17,550 nucleotides of DNA from JAFGVL01 sp031553685 (GTDB lineage Bacteria > Bacteroidota > Bacteroidia > Bacteroidales > Paludibacteraceae). Shown piece after piece: positions 1-6,648 of the stretch. How positions within the stretch are numbered: position 1 is the stretch's first letter; the number at the start of each line of letters is the position of its first letter. A model generated the notes under the pieces. The model was not told the origin of the DNA and made no database searches. It saw only the letters and a list, made by a program, of their open reading frames with translations. Location of the stretch: assembly GCA_031553685.1 (NCBI GenBank), contig JAVBLE010000058.1, forward strand, positions 1 through 17,550. The letters are read 5' to 3'. Both the position numbers and the translations under genes were made by a program.

Positions 1-54
1 TTCAATAGTGTTATATGTGTAGTGATGTTCAATAAATTATGAAACTTATTTTAT

Positions 55-138
55 CACCCCAAACCCCTAAAGGGGCTTTTGGCAAATACATACAGCCCAA
101 ATTAAACCAAAGTCCCCTTTAGGGGATTTAGGGGTAAT
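55..138. repeat. Palindromic intergenic repeat with accccta...taggggt arms
   Basis: The perfect 12-bp arms cccctaaagggg (64-75) and cccctttagggg (114-125) extend inwards by five more pairs after two mismatches. They also extend outwards imperfectly through accccaaa and atttaggggt. I recognise this as a repeat type common between Bacteroidota genes. No gene overlaps it. Confidence 0.75.
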
Positions 139-179
139 AAATAACTGATTTTTAACTCTATAATGTCTTATTGAATATA

Positions 180-203
180 ATCTATAGTATATGACAAAAA
201 TTA
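180..203. repeat. Left copy of a 24-bp repeat that also lies upstream of nuoA
   Basis: It matches 15783-15806 at 23 of 24 positions in the same orientation. The pair brackets the whole block from pit to nuoA, 15.6 kb apart. Each copy is followed by a cgggacg-type motif, after 56 bp on the right and 176 bp on the left. The left copy has the 232-305 hairpin in between. Confidence 0.6.
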
Positions 204-231
204 AAAGAGCAATACAAAAGCGATAGAAGTA

Positions 232-305
232 TCGTCATTGCGGGTCTGCTGAACTTAATTAGTTCCCGATGGTCACTGACTGGTGGTTCAGTGCCGCAAT
301 GACGA
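232..305. repeat. Imperfect long hairpin with 12-bp perfect ends
   Basis: The ends tcgtcattgcgg (232-243) and ccgcaatgacga (294-305) are exactly complementary. An inner pair, ctgaac (249-254) with gttcag (286-291), extends the stem with mismatches. The phrase gtcattgcgg is a hallmark of dispersed palindromic repeats found in many bacterial genomes. It could also act as a bidirectional end for pit transcripts. Confidence 0.7.
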
Positions 306-556
306 AATCCTTAACTTAATGACATTGGGTTGAGCGTAGTCGAAGTCCGCTCTCACGGGACGAGTTGGCGCACCGTCCATTTCCAGACACCCTTCGCCAC
401 CCTTCACTATCCGACATCCATCACCCCTTACCGGAAACCATCCGTCAACACATCACATCACAACAAACAAACCAAACACAAAAATATTGTGCAAAACCAC
501 AAAAAATCACACAAAAAAGGCACGAAGTACACACCCCATGCCTATATCACATCACA
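306..556. other. Gene-free A/C-rich tail downstream of pit
   Basis: No convincing gene lies here. The + strand from about 400 to 556 is dominated by A and C, with phrases such as acatcacatcac and caaacaaaccaaac. Around 330-348 there is gagcgtagtcgaagt, a phrase I know from Bacteroidota intergenic repeats. At 356-370 lies cgggacgagttggcg, also present at 9719 and 15839. A weak stem cacaa/ttgtg at 477-491 precedes a T/G-rich run on the minus strand and might help end pit transcription. Confidence 0.5.
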
Positions 557-1594
557 TCAGCAAACAGCCTTCAGTCCCCAATAAACCCCCGCAGCCAATA
601 ATGCACTAATAGGAATAGTCAATACCCAAGCCCACATCAAGTTGCGCGTTACACCCCAGCGAACAGCCGTCAAGCGCTTCACCGAACCAACCCCCATAAT
701 AGCACCCGTAATAGTATGAGTTGTACTCACCGGCACATGCAACGCCTCCGAAATAAACAAAGTAATCGAACCCGCCGTCTGAGCACAAAAACCCTCCACA
801 GGAGTAATCTTCGTAATACCACTACCCATCGTCTTCATAATTTTCCAGCCACCGCAAACAGTACCCAGCGCAATAGCCGTAAAACAAGTAAACGGCACCC
901 AATCCCGAATTTCAGACATATCGCTCATCCTCATAAAATCAGGTAAACCCGGAATACCCTGGTTAGCAATCAACGCTGCACCAATAATACCCATCACCTT
1001 TTGAGAGTCGTTCAAACCATGCCCGATACTCAACCCCGCCGAAGAAATCAATTGCAACCGCTTAAACCATTTATCAGCCTTCGTCGGTTTCACATTCTTC
1101 ATCACATGATAAGTAATAATAGTAACCACCCAGCCAATGATCAGACCAATCAGCGGAGCACCAATAATAAAAATAGCAATAAAACCGATAGTGCCACTAT
1201 TCACAGTCGAAAAATCAAAACCATTACCCGCAATAGCAGCACCCGCAAAACCACCAATAAGCGTATGCGACGACGACGAAGGAATGCCGAGCCACCAAGT
1301 AAGCAAGTTCCAGATAATAGCAGCCACCAGCCCCGCAATAACAATTTCGGAAGTAATAAACTCGGGCTTCACGGTCTTAGCCACCGTATTGGCAATACTT
1401 TCGCCAAATCCCCCCAAAAAGTGGACAGCAATAAAATAAGCAACAAAGTTGAAAAAAGCAGCCCAGATAACAGCCTGTGTCGGGGTCAGCACCCGCGAAG
1501 AAACAACAGTTGCAATAGAATTAGCAGCATCATGAAAACCATTAATGAAATCAAAAATGATAGCTAATACAATGACAACGATAAGTAAAACCAT
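557..1594 (-). CDS. pit: PiT-family inorganic phosphate transporter
   Basis: This inner-membrane permease takes up inorganic phosphate, probably as a metal-phosphate complex with protons (or sodium in some members). The 345-residue product has about ten membrane segments and the duplicated PiT signature: DFINGFHDAANSIATV at residues 15-30 and GHGLNDSQKVMG at 191-202. Two serine/threonine-rich re-entrant motifs are present, GIPSSSSHTLIGG and VPVSTTHTITGA. The family splits into short and long members, and this length fits the short ones without a large central loop. It is the second gene after DUF47. Its coding strand is strongly G/T-rich, more than the nuo genes look to be, and this skew continues past the stop codon. 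Confidence 0.95.
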   Translation of the reverse strand: MVLLIVVIVLAIIFDFINGFHDAANSIATVVSSRVLTPTQAVIWAAFFNFVAYFIAVHFLGGFGESIANTVAKTVKPEFITSEIVIAGLVAAIIWNLLTWWLGIPSSSSHTLIGGFAGAAIAGNGFDFSTVNSGTIGFIAIFIIGAPLIGLIIGWVVTIITYHVMKNVKPTKADKWFKRLQLISSAGLSIGHGLNDSQKVMGIIGAALIANQGIPGLPDFMRMSDMSEIRDWVPFTCFTAIALGTVCGGWKIMKTMGSGITKITPVEGFCAQTAGSITLFISEALHVPVSTTHTITGAIMGVGSVKRLTAVRWGVTRNLMWAWVLTIPISALLAAGVYWGLKAVC

Positions 1595-1623
1595 AATCTT
1601 GAATGAATTTGTTTACAAATAAA

Positions 1624-1655
1624 TTAAAGAATTGATGAAAATTCAATTACTTTAA
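1624..1655. repeat. Hairpin in the DUF47-pit spacer
   Basis: The arms ttaaagaattga (1624-1635) and tcaattactttaa (1643-1655) pair with one bulged base around a 7-nt loop. It is AT-rich and lacks the GC stem of a strong terminator. It could protect or attenuate the mRNA between the two genes. Confidence 0.45.
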
Positions 1656-1664
1656 TATTTTTGC

Positions 1665-2315
1665 TTAAGCATATTTAATAATAATGGTTTTTAGCATCTT
1701 ACCAACATTATCCACGCTATTGGTAGCGCGTTCAAGCTCTTTGGTAATTTGAGTCAGTTTGAAAAGCTCAACAGGATCCTTTTCAGAGCGGAACAAGTCA
1801 ATCACAAAATGCTCATACACATCATCAGCCTCGCGTTCGAGCATTTTCATAGTCGAGCAGCGAACCATTACCGAATCGCTTTTGTAACGAAGTTTAGAGA
1901 AATCAACCATTGCCAGGCGAATTTCCTCGCACCCATTACGGATTATACGCGCCAATTGGGCAGCTTGCTCAGGTAATGTTTCTGGTTGATATAACACAAT
2001 TCGTTTAGCAGAACTATTAATATAATCAATCACATCATCCAACGCATCGGCAAGCTCACGGATATCTTCGCGGTCAAAAGGAGTAATAAAGGTGTCGTTC
2101 AGCGCATTGAATAGTTGTGTAGTAATCTCGTCGCATTTAGTTTCCGCATGCTTGATAGTTTTGTAGATAATGCGGCGTTCCTCATGGTTAGTAGTGTTGG
2201 TAAAATCGACAAAAGCTTTACCTGCCTCCGCCAATAATTCGCCCGACTGTTGGAACAAAGGAAAAAAAGTACTTTCCTTTGGCAACAAAAAAGAAAAAAT
2301 AGAGTTTAGCTTCAT
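1665..2315 (-). CDS. DUF47 / PhoU-like Pit accessory protein
   Basis: The 216-residue soluble, all-helical product belongs to the DUF47 (PhoU-related) family. Its genes usually sit next to PiT phosphate transporters and are thought to regulate them. Family landmarks are FQQSGELLAEAGKAFVDF near the start, HAETKCDEITTQLFNALNDT, then TPFDREDIRELADALDDVID at about residues 78-97 (the characteristic acidic metal-binding stretch), and LEREADDVYEHFVIDLF towards the end. The closing helix is KELERATNSVDNVGKMLKTI. It is followed by pit 70 nt downstream, and the two share the promoter at 2339-2346. The start at 2315 is the first ATG, and the length is typical. Confidence 0.92.
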   Translation of the reverse strand: MKLNSIFSFLLPKESTFFPLFQQSGELLAEAGKAFVDFTNTTNHEERRIIYKTIKHAETKCDEITTQLFNALNDTFITPFDREDIRELADALDDVIDYINSSAKRIVLYQPETLPEQAAQLARIIRNGCEEIRLAMVDFSKLRYKSDSVMVRCSTMKMLEREADDVYEHFVIDLFRSEKDPVELFKLTQITKELERATNSVDNVGKMLKTIIIKYA

Positions 2316-2338
2316 TTATTTTATATTTATTCCGGCTA

Positions 2339-2346
2339 CAAAGATA
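2339..2346 (-). promoter_or_regulatory. Probable promoter of the DUF47-pit unit (-7 element)
   Basis: The minus strand reads TATCTTTG, an exact TAnnTTTG match, 23 nt before the DUF47 start codon. A short inverted repeat gtttc...gaaac (2347-2351 and 2363-2367) lies just upstream. This makes the phosphate genes a separate unit from nuo. No Pho-box could be identified. Confidence 0.55.
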
Positions 2347-2369
2347 GTTTCAATTTTGTTACGAAACGG

Positions 2370-3800
2370 TTAAAAAATTCCCCAGGCACCTTGAGAAATG
2401 TAAACATAAACACAACTTGTTAACCCTAAAACAATCGTTCCTGCAAGGCAAATGAACAATGCCGTACGAGAATAACAATCAGTCTTAATCTTTGCTACAG
2501 GATGTTCATTATCGTTAATAAACATCGCTTTCACTATCAACAAGTAGTAATATAATGAAATCACAGTATTAAGCAATGCAATGAAAACCAAGATATAATA
2601 TCCGCGCTCGGCAGCAGCAACAAATACAAAGAATTTACTGAAAAAACCGGCAAACGGAGGAATTCCAGCCAAAGAGAACAAGAACAGCATAATGGCTACA
2701 CTCAACTTCGGATTAGTTTTATACAAACCGCTGTATTCCGAAATCTTCGTTTTGCCCGAAGCATTTTCGATAATCGAAACCACACCAAACAAACCTAAGT
2801 TAGACACTAAATAAATCAACAAATAATACACCACAGATGCCATTCCGGTAGGCGTTCCGGCAAGCACACCGAGCATAATGTAGCCCGCTTGCGAGATAGA
2901 CGAAAACGCCAGAAAGCGTTTCATATTGCGTTGGCGCATCGCAAACAAGTTACCCACAGTAATGGTTACAACGATCAATCCATAAACAACATATTCCCAA
3001 TAAGGAGCAATGCCGCCAAACACTTTAAACAGTACCATCATCAGCGCAAATACAGCAGCCCCTTTCGAAATAACAGACAAAAACGCAGTAATATTGGTGG
3101 GTGCGCCCTGATACACATCGGCAGTCCAAAGGTGGAAAGGCACCATCGATATTTTGAATGCCATACCCGAAAGGAAAAACACCATACCCAAAAGCACCAA
3201 CGAAGAAGGAACACCCGAAAAGCGCATCACATCAAAATACAATCCTTGACTTCCGGCTGCACCATACAACATGGCAACTCCAAATAACATCATAGCTGAC
3301 GAAAACGCTGCCATCAGCACAAATTTAGCACCCGCTTCAACCGACTCTAACGAATATTTATTGTATGCAATCAATGCGACAAGTGGTAATGAAGCCAATT
3401 CTAATCCGACATAGAATATTAAGAAATGCCCGGCAGACATCATCAAGTCCATTCCCAACAAAGTGGCAAGAATCAAAATATAAACTTCCGATTTCTTATG
3501 TGAAGTATGTTCGTTATTCAACCAAGTTTTCGATTGTAAGAAAACAATGATTACACCTAAATTCAACAATGCTTTTACAACAGCCGTCATTTTGTCTGTG
3601 GTAAACATATTGCCGAAAAGTGTTCCCTGACATATAGGCAAGAAGCTAATAACAGTACTTGCAATAAATAATGTACATGCAATTAAATCGGTATGTTTTT
3701 TCGCTTTGTCGGACGCAAACAAATCATAAACAATCAAAAACAGTATTTGAAAGATTATCAGGAACTCCGTCCGCATCAAAAGTAAGGTATCTAAATTCAT
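2370..3800 (-). CDS. nuoN: Complex I subunit N (antiporter-like)
   Basis: NuoN is the third antiporter-like subunit, next to NuoK in the membrane arm. The product is 476 residues. The essential acidic and basic residues are in place: E134 in YVGLELASLPL, K216 in GMAFKISMVPFHLW and K246 in LSVISKGAAVF, matching E. coli E133, K217 and K247. The motif DVYQGAPTNITAFL between the two lysines is typical. This subunit therefore keeps the TM7 lysine that NuoM lacks. It is the last nuo gene. Its stop codon lies 24 bp upstream of the promoter for the phosphate-transport pair. Confidence 0.97.
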   Translation of the reverse strand: MNLDTLLLMRTEFLIIFQILFLIVYDLFASDKAKKHTDLIACTLFIASTVISFLPICQGTLFGNMFTTDKMTAVVKALLNLGVIIVFLQSKTWLNNEHTSHKKSEVYILILATLLGMDLMMSAGHFLIFYVGLELASLPLVALIAYNKYSLESVEAGAKFVLMAAFSSAMMLFGVAMLYGAAGSQGLYFDVMRFSGVPSSLVLLGMVFFLSGMAFKISMVPFHLWTADVYQGAPTNITAFLSVISKGAAVFALMMVLFKVFGGIAPYWEYVVYGLIVVTITVGNLFAMRQRNMKRFLAFSSISQAGYIMLGVLAGTPTGMASVVYYLLIYLVSNLGLFGVVSIIENASGKTKISEYSGLYKTNPKLSVAIMLFLFSLAGIPPFAGFFSKFFVFVAAAERGYYILVFIALLNTVISLYYYLLIVKAMFINDNEHPVAKIKTDCYSRTALFICLAGTIVLGLTSCVYVYISQGAWGIF

Positions 3801-3832
3801 ATCTTATAGCTAAGTTTTTCTTTATTACATTT

Positions 3833-4429
3833 TTAATCCGTTTTAGATTTTTCAGGAAAAGCAAATCCTATAGGCTTTCTTGGTGGTTTATTCTTATTAA
3901 GGTTGATTTCGTTAGCTAATTTTGCAAATGCATCGAATAAATCATCAAAATTTTTCCGTGTATCTTCACTCAAATCATTGATGTCCTCTAATAATTCTTC
4001 ATTTGCTTTTTCTAAGATTTTTATTCGGTCTTCAATTGTTTTAGAAGATTTTATTTCCGCAATACTTTTTCTTATAGCAACAAAAGCTCTTATTATCCGA
4101 ATGTTTACTTCTATAGCTATTTTAGAATTTAGAATAGAGGAAAGCATTGCAACCCCTTGTTCTGTAAATGCAAATGATTGATATTTAGAATGTTTTCCTC
4201 TCGCACTGTCTCCATCATTCTTTAAGGTCACAAATTGTGATCTTAAAGAATCATATTCTAATTTTGTTAATTCAAACATAAAATCTGTTGGGAAACGATA
4301 TAAATTCCTTCTTACAGATTGTTTGAGCACTCGGGTTTCAATTCCATACATCTCTGCCAGATCAAAATCCAGCATTACTTGTACGCCTCTTATTTCATAA
4401 ATTTTGTTTTCAATAATTTGTAATTCCAT
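3833..4429 (-). CDS. ORF6N-domain DNA-binding protein, copy 1 (inserted in nuo operon)
   Basis: The 198-residue product is a paralog of the one at 12323-12931. The ORF6N domain spans about residues 5-100 (NKIYEIRGVQVMLDFDLAEM, then RFPTDFMFELTKLEYDSLR and AFTEQGVAMLSSILNS). The C-terminal half is charged and probably coiled coil (KTIEDRIKILEKANEELLED), followed by the shared SEDTxKxxDDLFDAFAKL and a basic tail. The two proteins are most alike at the N-terminus and in this late block. They differ most around residues 58-85, where this gene carries a long coding palindrome. Its ATG is 2 nt after the nuoM stop, and nuoN follows 32 nt downstream. No promoter of its own was seen. The DNA target and function are unknown. 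Confidence 0.85.
   Translation of the reverse strand: MELQIIENKIYEIRGVQVMLDFDLAEMYGIETRVLKQSVRRNLYRFPTDFMFELTKLEYDSLRSQFVTLKNDGDSARGKHSKYQSFAFTEQGVAMLSSILNSKIAIEVNIRIIRAFVAIRKSIAEIKSSKTIEDRIKILEKANEELLEDINDLSEDTRKNFDDLFDAFAKLANEINLNKNKPPRKPIGFAFPEKSKTD
4217..4251. repeat. 17-bp coding palindrome in ORF6N gene 1
   Basis: Two 17-nt arms surround a single central base and pair at 16 of 17 positions; the exception is 4227 opposite 4241. They encode residues 60-71 (DSLRSQFVTLKN). The inner core TCACAA/TTGTGA is shared with 12685-12709 in the paralog, at the matching codons, but the outer arms differ. Confidence 0.85.
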
Positions 4430-4431
4430 GA

Positions 4432-5895
4432 TTACGAATTAATCAAACTTGTTATCAAGAACGGTGCACAACCGATAAAAGCTATAAACACAATAAGTGT
4501 GATAGCCGCAATTCGTTCGTACCAAGTAGCGTCGGTCAATTGCAAATGATGTTCGTCTTGCACCGGACCGAAAATGATTTTACCTACAACACGCAAAATA
4601 TATACTGCCGTTACCACAATCGAAGCACAAGCCACAATCGTCCATACGCGGTGGAACATATCATCGTGTTGGAACGAACCAACAAAGATTGTCATTTCAG
4701 ATACAAAACCGCTCAAACCAGGCAATCCTAATGAAGCCAATCCGGCTACTACCCAACAAATAGAAAGGAATGGCATAATCTTCATCAAACCACCCATTTG
4801 GTCAATCATACGAGTATGTGTCCGACCATAAATAGCCCCGATTAGCGAGAAGAAAAGAGCCGTCATTAATCCGTGCGAAAGCATTTGCATAATAGCTCCC
4901 GTTGTGGCTGTTGTGTTAAGCATTAATAAGGCGAAAAGCACCAACCCACAGTGGCTTACGGATGAATAAGCATTGATATATTTCAAGTCTTTTTGAACAA
5001 TCGCTCCAAATGCACCGTAAATAACACTAATACCTGTCAATACAAGGAAAAGGGTAGAATAAGTGTGTGCAGCTTCCGGCATCAAAACGATAGCAATACG
5101 GTAGCAACCGTAACCTCCTAATTTCATCAATACGCCGGCGTGAAGCATCGAAACAGCCGTTGGTGCCGAAGCATGACCATCGGGCGACCATGTGTGGAAC
5201 GGAAACAACGCACCCAACACACCAAAACCTAAGAAAGTGAATGGAAAGAAGAAGTTTTGTGCGGATTCGGGAATATGTATTTTAGCAATTTCCAATATAT
5301 TCATCGTCAAGGGACCTGAACCTCCGGCATTAGAATTGAAATAAATACCTAAAATACCAAGTAGCAAAAATGCCGAACCTCCCATCAACATTAAGGTCAG
5401 TTTCATAGCCGAATATTCTTTGCGACCCGTTCCCCAAAGTCCGATAAGTAAATACATTGGTATCAGAGCTACTTCGTAGAAAAGGAACATGGCAAACATA
5501 TCCACTGTGATAAAGAAACCAAACACTCCGATAGAAAGCAGCAGAAACCAAAGGAAAAATTCTTTTACCTGATATTCTAATCCCCACGAAGCGAAAACGC
5601 CAGTAAATACGATGATTGCCGAAAGAATAAGCATTCCTACCGAAATACCGTCAACTCCCAACGACAGTTTGATATTAAAGGCTTCGTACCAAGTAATATC
5701 ACTTGTGAAAAGCATTGGAGCGTCCGGCTGCAATGCTCTTTCTTGCATAAATAAATACAATACGACAAACGAGAAGATCAACAAAACGCTTGATCCGACT
5801 GCCATAAGCATTTTTATTTGCTTGTCGTTTTTGAGCAATGCTACACCGCCCATCATCACCAGCGGTATCAGTACGAATAATAATAGAAAATTCAT
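4432..5895 (-). CDS. nuoM: Complex I subunit M (antiporter-like)
   Basis: NuoM is the middle antiporter-like proton-pumping subunit. The product is 487 residues. The TM5 glutamate is E141 in FLFYEVALIPMYLLIG. The block VLGALFPFHTWSPDGHASAP and MLHAGVLMKLGGYG identify the family. Aligned on the invariant PxHxW, the lysine that E. coli has at position 234 (TM7) is leucine 227 here, while K258 corresponds exactly to E. coli K265. My recollection of relatives suggests this is a lineage variant and not a local mutation. The gene starts 27 nt after higA and ends 2 nt before the inserted ORF6N gene 1. Confidence 0.96.
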   Translation of the reverse strand: MNFLLLFVLIPLVMMGGVALLKNDKQIKMLMAVGSSVLLIFSFVVLYLFMQERALQPDAPMLFTSDITWYEAFNIKLSLGVDGISVGMLILSAIIVFTGVFASWGLEYQVKEFFLWFLLLSIGVFGFFITVDMFAMFLFYEVALIPMYLLIGLWGTGRKEYSAMKLTLMLMGGSAFLLLGILGIYFNSNAGGSGPLTMNILEIAKIHIPESAQNFFFPFTFLGFGVLGALFPFHTWSPDGHASAPTAVSMLHAGVLMKLGGYGCYRIAIVLMPEAAHTYSTLFLVLTGISVIYGAFGAIVQKDLKYINAYSSVSHCGLVLFALLMLNTTATTGAIMQMLSHGLMTALFFSLIGAIYGRTHTRMIDQMGGLMKIMPFLSICWVVAGLASLGLPGLSGFVSEMTIFVGSFQHDDMFHRVWTIVACASIVVTAVYILRVVGKIIFGPVQDEHHLQLTDATWYERIAAITLIVFIAFIGCAPFLITSLINS

Positions 5896-5922
5896 TTATA
5901 ATGATTAATTATTAGTTGTTAA

Positions 5923-6279
5923 TTAATATGCTTGAATAAGAACATCTGTTGGAATATGTAATTTTTCGTGTAATTTACGAATCATTTCAAGCGATAACTT
6001 TCGTTTTTGATTTAAAATCTCACTTGCTCTACTTTTCAATCCGATTGTTTTAGCCAAGTCATTTTGTGTATATCCCAATTGTTCCATACGAAACTTAATG
6101 GCTTCTACCGGATTTGGTAATTCAATTGGAAAATATTCCTTTTCATATTGGTCAATCAAAATACCTAAAACCTCCAACTCATCACCTTCGGGAGTGCCAA
6201 GCTTAGCATCAAAAATTACTTCAAGTCGTTCTAAAGACTTTTCGTAATCAATAGCTGTTTTTATTGGTTTTATATCCAT
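5923..6279 (-). CDS. higA: HigA-family antitoxin with helix-turn-helix
   Basis: The 118-residue product neutralises HigB and probably represses the higBA promoter. Residues 1-55 are helical and acidic (SLERLEVIFDAKLGTPEGDE). Residues 57-110 hold an XRE-type helix-turn-helix typical of HigA: NPVEAIKFRMEQLGYTQNDL, then KTIGLKSRASEILNQKRKLS, ending IRKLHEKLHIPTDVL. It starts 3 nt after higB, so translation is probably coupled. Its stop codon is 27 nt before nuoM, so transcription from the higBA promoter could run on into nuoM and nuoN. This is inference, since no terminator is visible in that gap. Confidence 0.9.
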   Translation of the reverse strand: MDIKPIKTAIDYEKSLERLEVIFDAKLGTPEGDELEVLGILIDQYEKEYFPIELPNPVEAIKFRMEQLGYTQNDLAKTIGLKSRASEILNQKRKLSLEMIRKLHEKLHIPTDVLIQAY

Positions 6280-6282
6280 AAC

Positions 6283-6576
6283 TTAAATTTTGGTTGCGTC
6301 AATTTTGTCATACTCAGCGTGAGTTCCAATAAACCGAATCCACATCATTTGATAATCAAAGCTTATCTTTACAATCAATCTGTAATTATTCCCTTTTATA
6401 TTGAAAACAATGCGATTATTTCCTAAAATACTGGCACTTGGATACTCATTCTTTATTTCATTTGGGCTTTTCCATTCTGCGTTACTTGCCTCTTGAAACC
6501 ATGATTTCAATTGTTGTTCACAATCAGAATGATTTAGCCAAAAATCGCGCAATATTTTTTTTGCAATTATTCTCAC
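6283..6576 (-). CDS. higB: HigB-family toxin (inserted in nuo operon)
   Basis: This is a type II toxin of the HigB mRNA-interferase family (RelE-like fold), which cleaves translated mRNA on the ribosome. The 97-residue product begins (V/M)RIIAKKILRDFWLNHSDCEQ and has the two most recognisable blocks of the family: RIVFNIKGNNYRLIVKI at residues 55-71 and IRFIGTHAEYDKID at 80-93. I chose the GTG at 6576 because relatives start MRIIxKK. The upstream TTG at 6594 falls inside the predicted promoter. The antitoxin gene follows 3 nt later, in the toxin-first order typical of higBA. The pair lies between nuoL and nuoM, co-oriented with them. Both the frame and the motifs are intact. Confidence 0.9.
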   Translation of the reverse strand: MRIIAKKILRDFWLNHSDCEQQLKSWFQEASNAEWKSPNEIKNEYPSASILGNNRIVFNIKGNNYRLIVKISFDYQMMWIRFIGTHAEYDKIDATKI

Positions 6577-6591
6577 TGATGAAATATTATA

Positions 6592-6599
6592 CAAAGATA
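6592..6599 (-). promoter_or_regulatory. Probable higBA promoter (-7 element)
   Basis: The minus strand reads TATCTTTG, an exact match to TAnnTTTG, 15 nt before the proposed GTG start of higB. No clear TTTG-type -33 element is seen at the usual spacing. The element overlaps the TTG that would otherwise extend the higB frame. It suggests that the toxin-antitoxin pair can be transcribed independently of nuo. Confidence 0.55.
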
Positions 6600-6607
6600 A
6601 ATAAAAG

Positions 6608-6622
6608 TTCCCGATTTGGGAA
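6608..6622. promoter_or_regulatory. Candidate operator upstream of higB
   Basis: The sequence ttccc-gattt-gggaa is a perfect 5-bp inverted repeat. It begins 8 bp upstream of the TATCTTTG element at 6592-6599, where a bound repressor would block the promoter. HigA proteins commonly repress their own operon through such sites. The match is short, so this is a candidate only. Confidence 0.35.
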
Positions 6623-6648
6623 AAATCCTTATTTGTCTTATTGATTTT

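Noticed and set aside
330..601. Two overlapping open frames on the + strand downstream of pit
   Set aside because: Their products are low-complexity, rich in H, T, N, K and P, and match no family I know. The frames simply follow the A/C-rich composition, which has few stops.
1001..1567. A 188-codon + strand frame opposite pit
   Set aside because: It is antisense to a clear PiT transporter and its translation is a basic, repetitive shadow of the skewed coding strand.
6577..6594. TTG start for higB
   Set aside because: The TTG lies within the predicted -7 element. Relatives begin at the residue encoded by the GTG at 6576.
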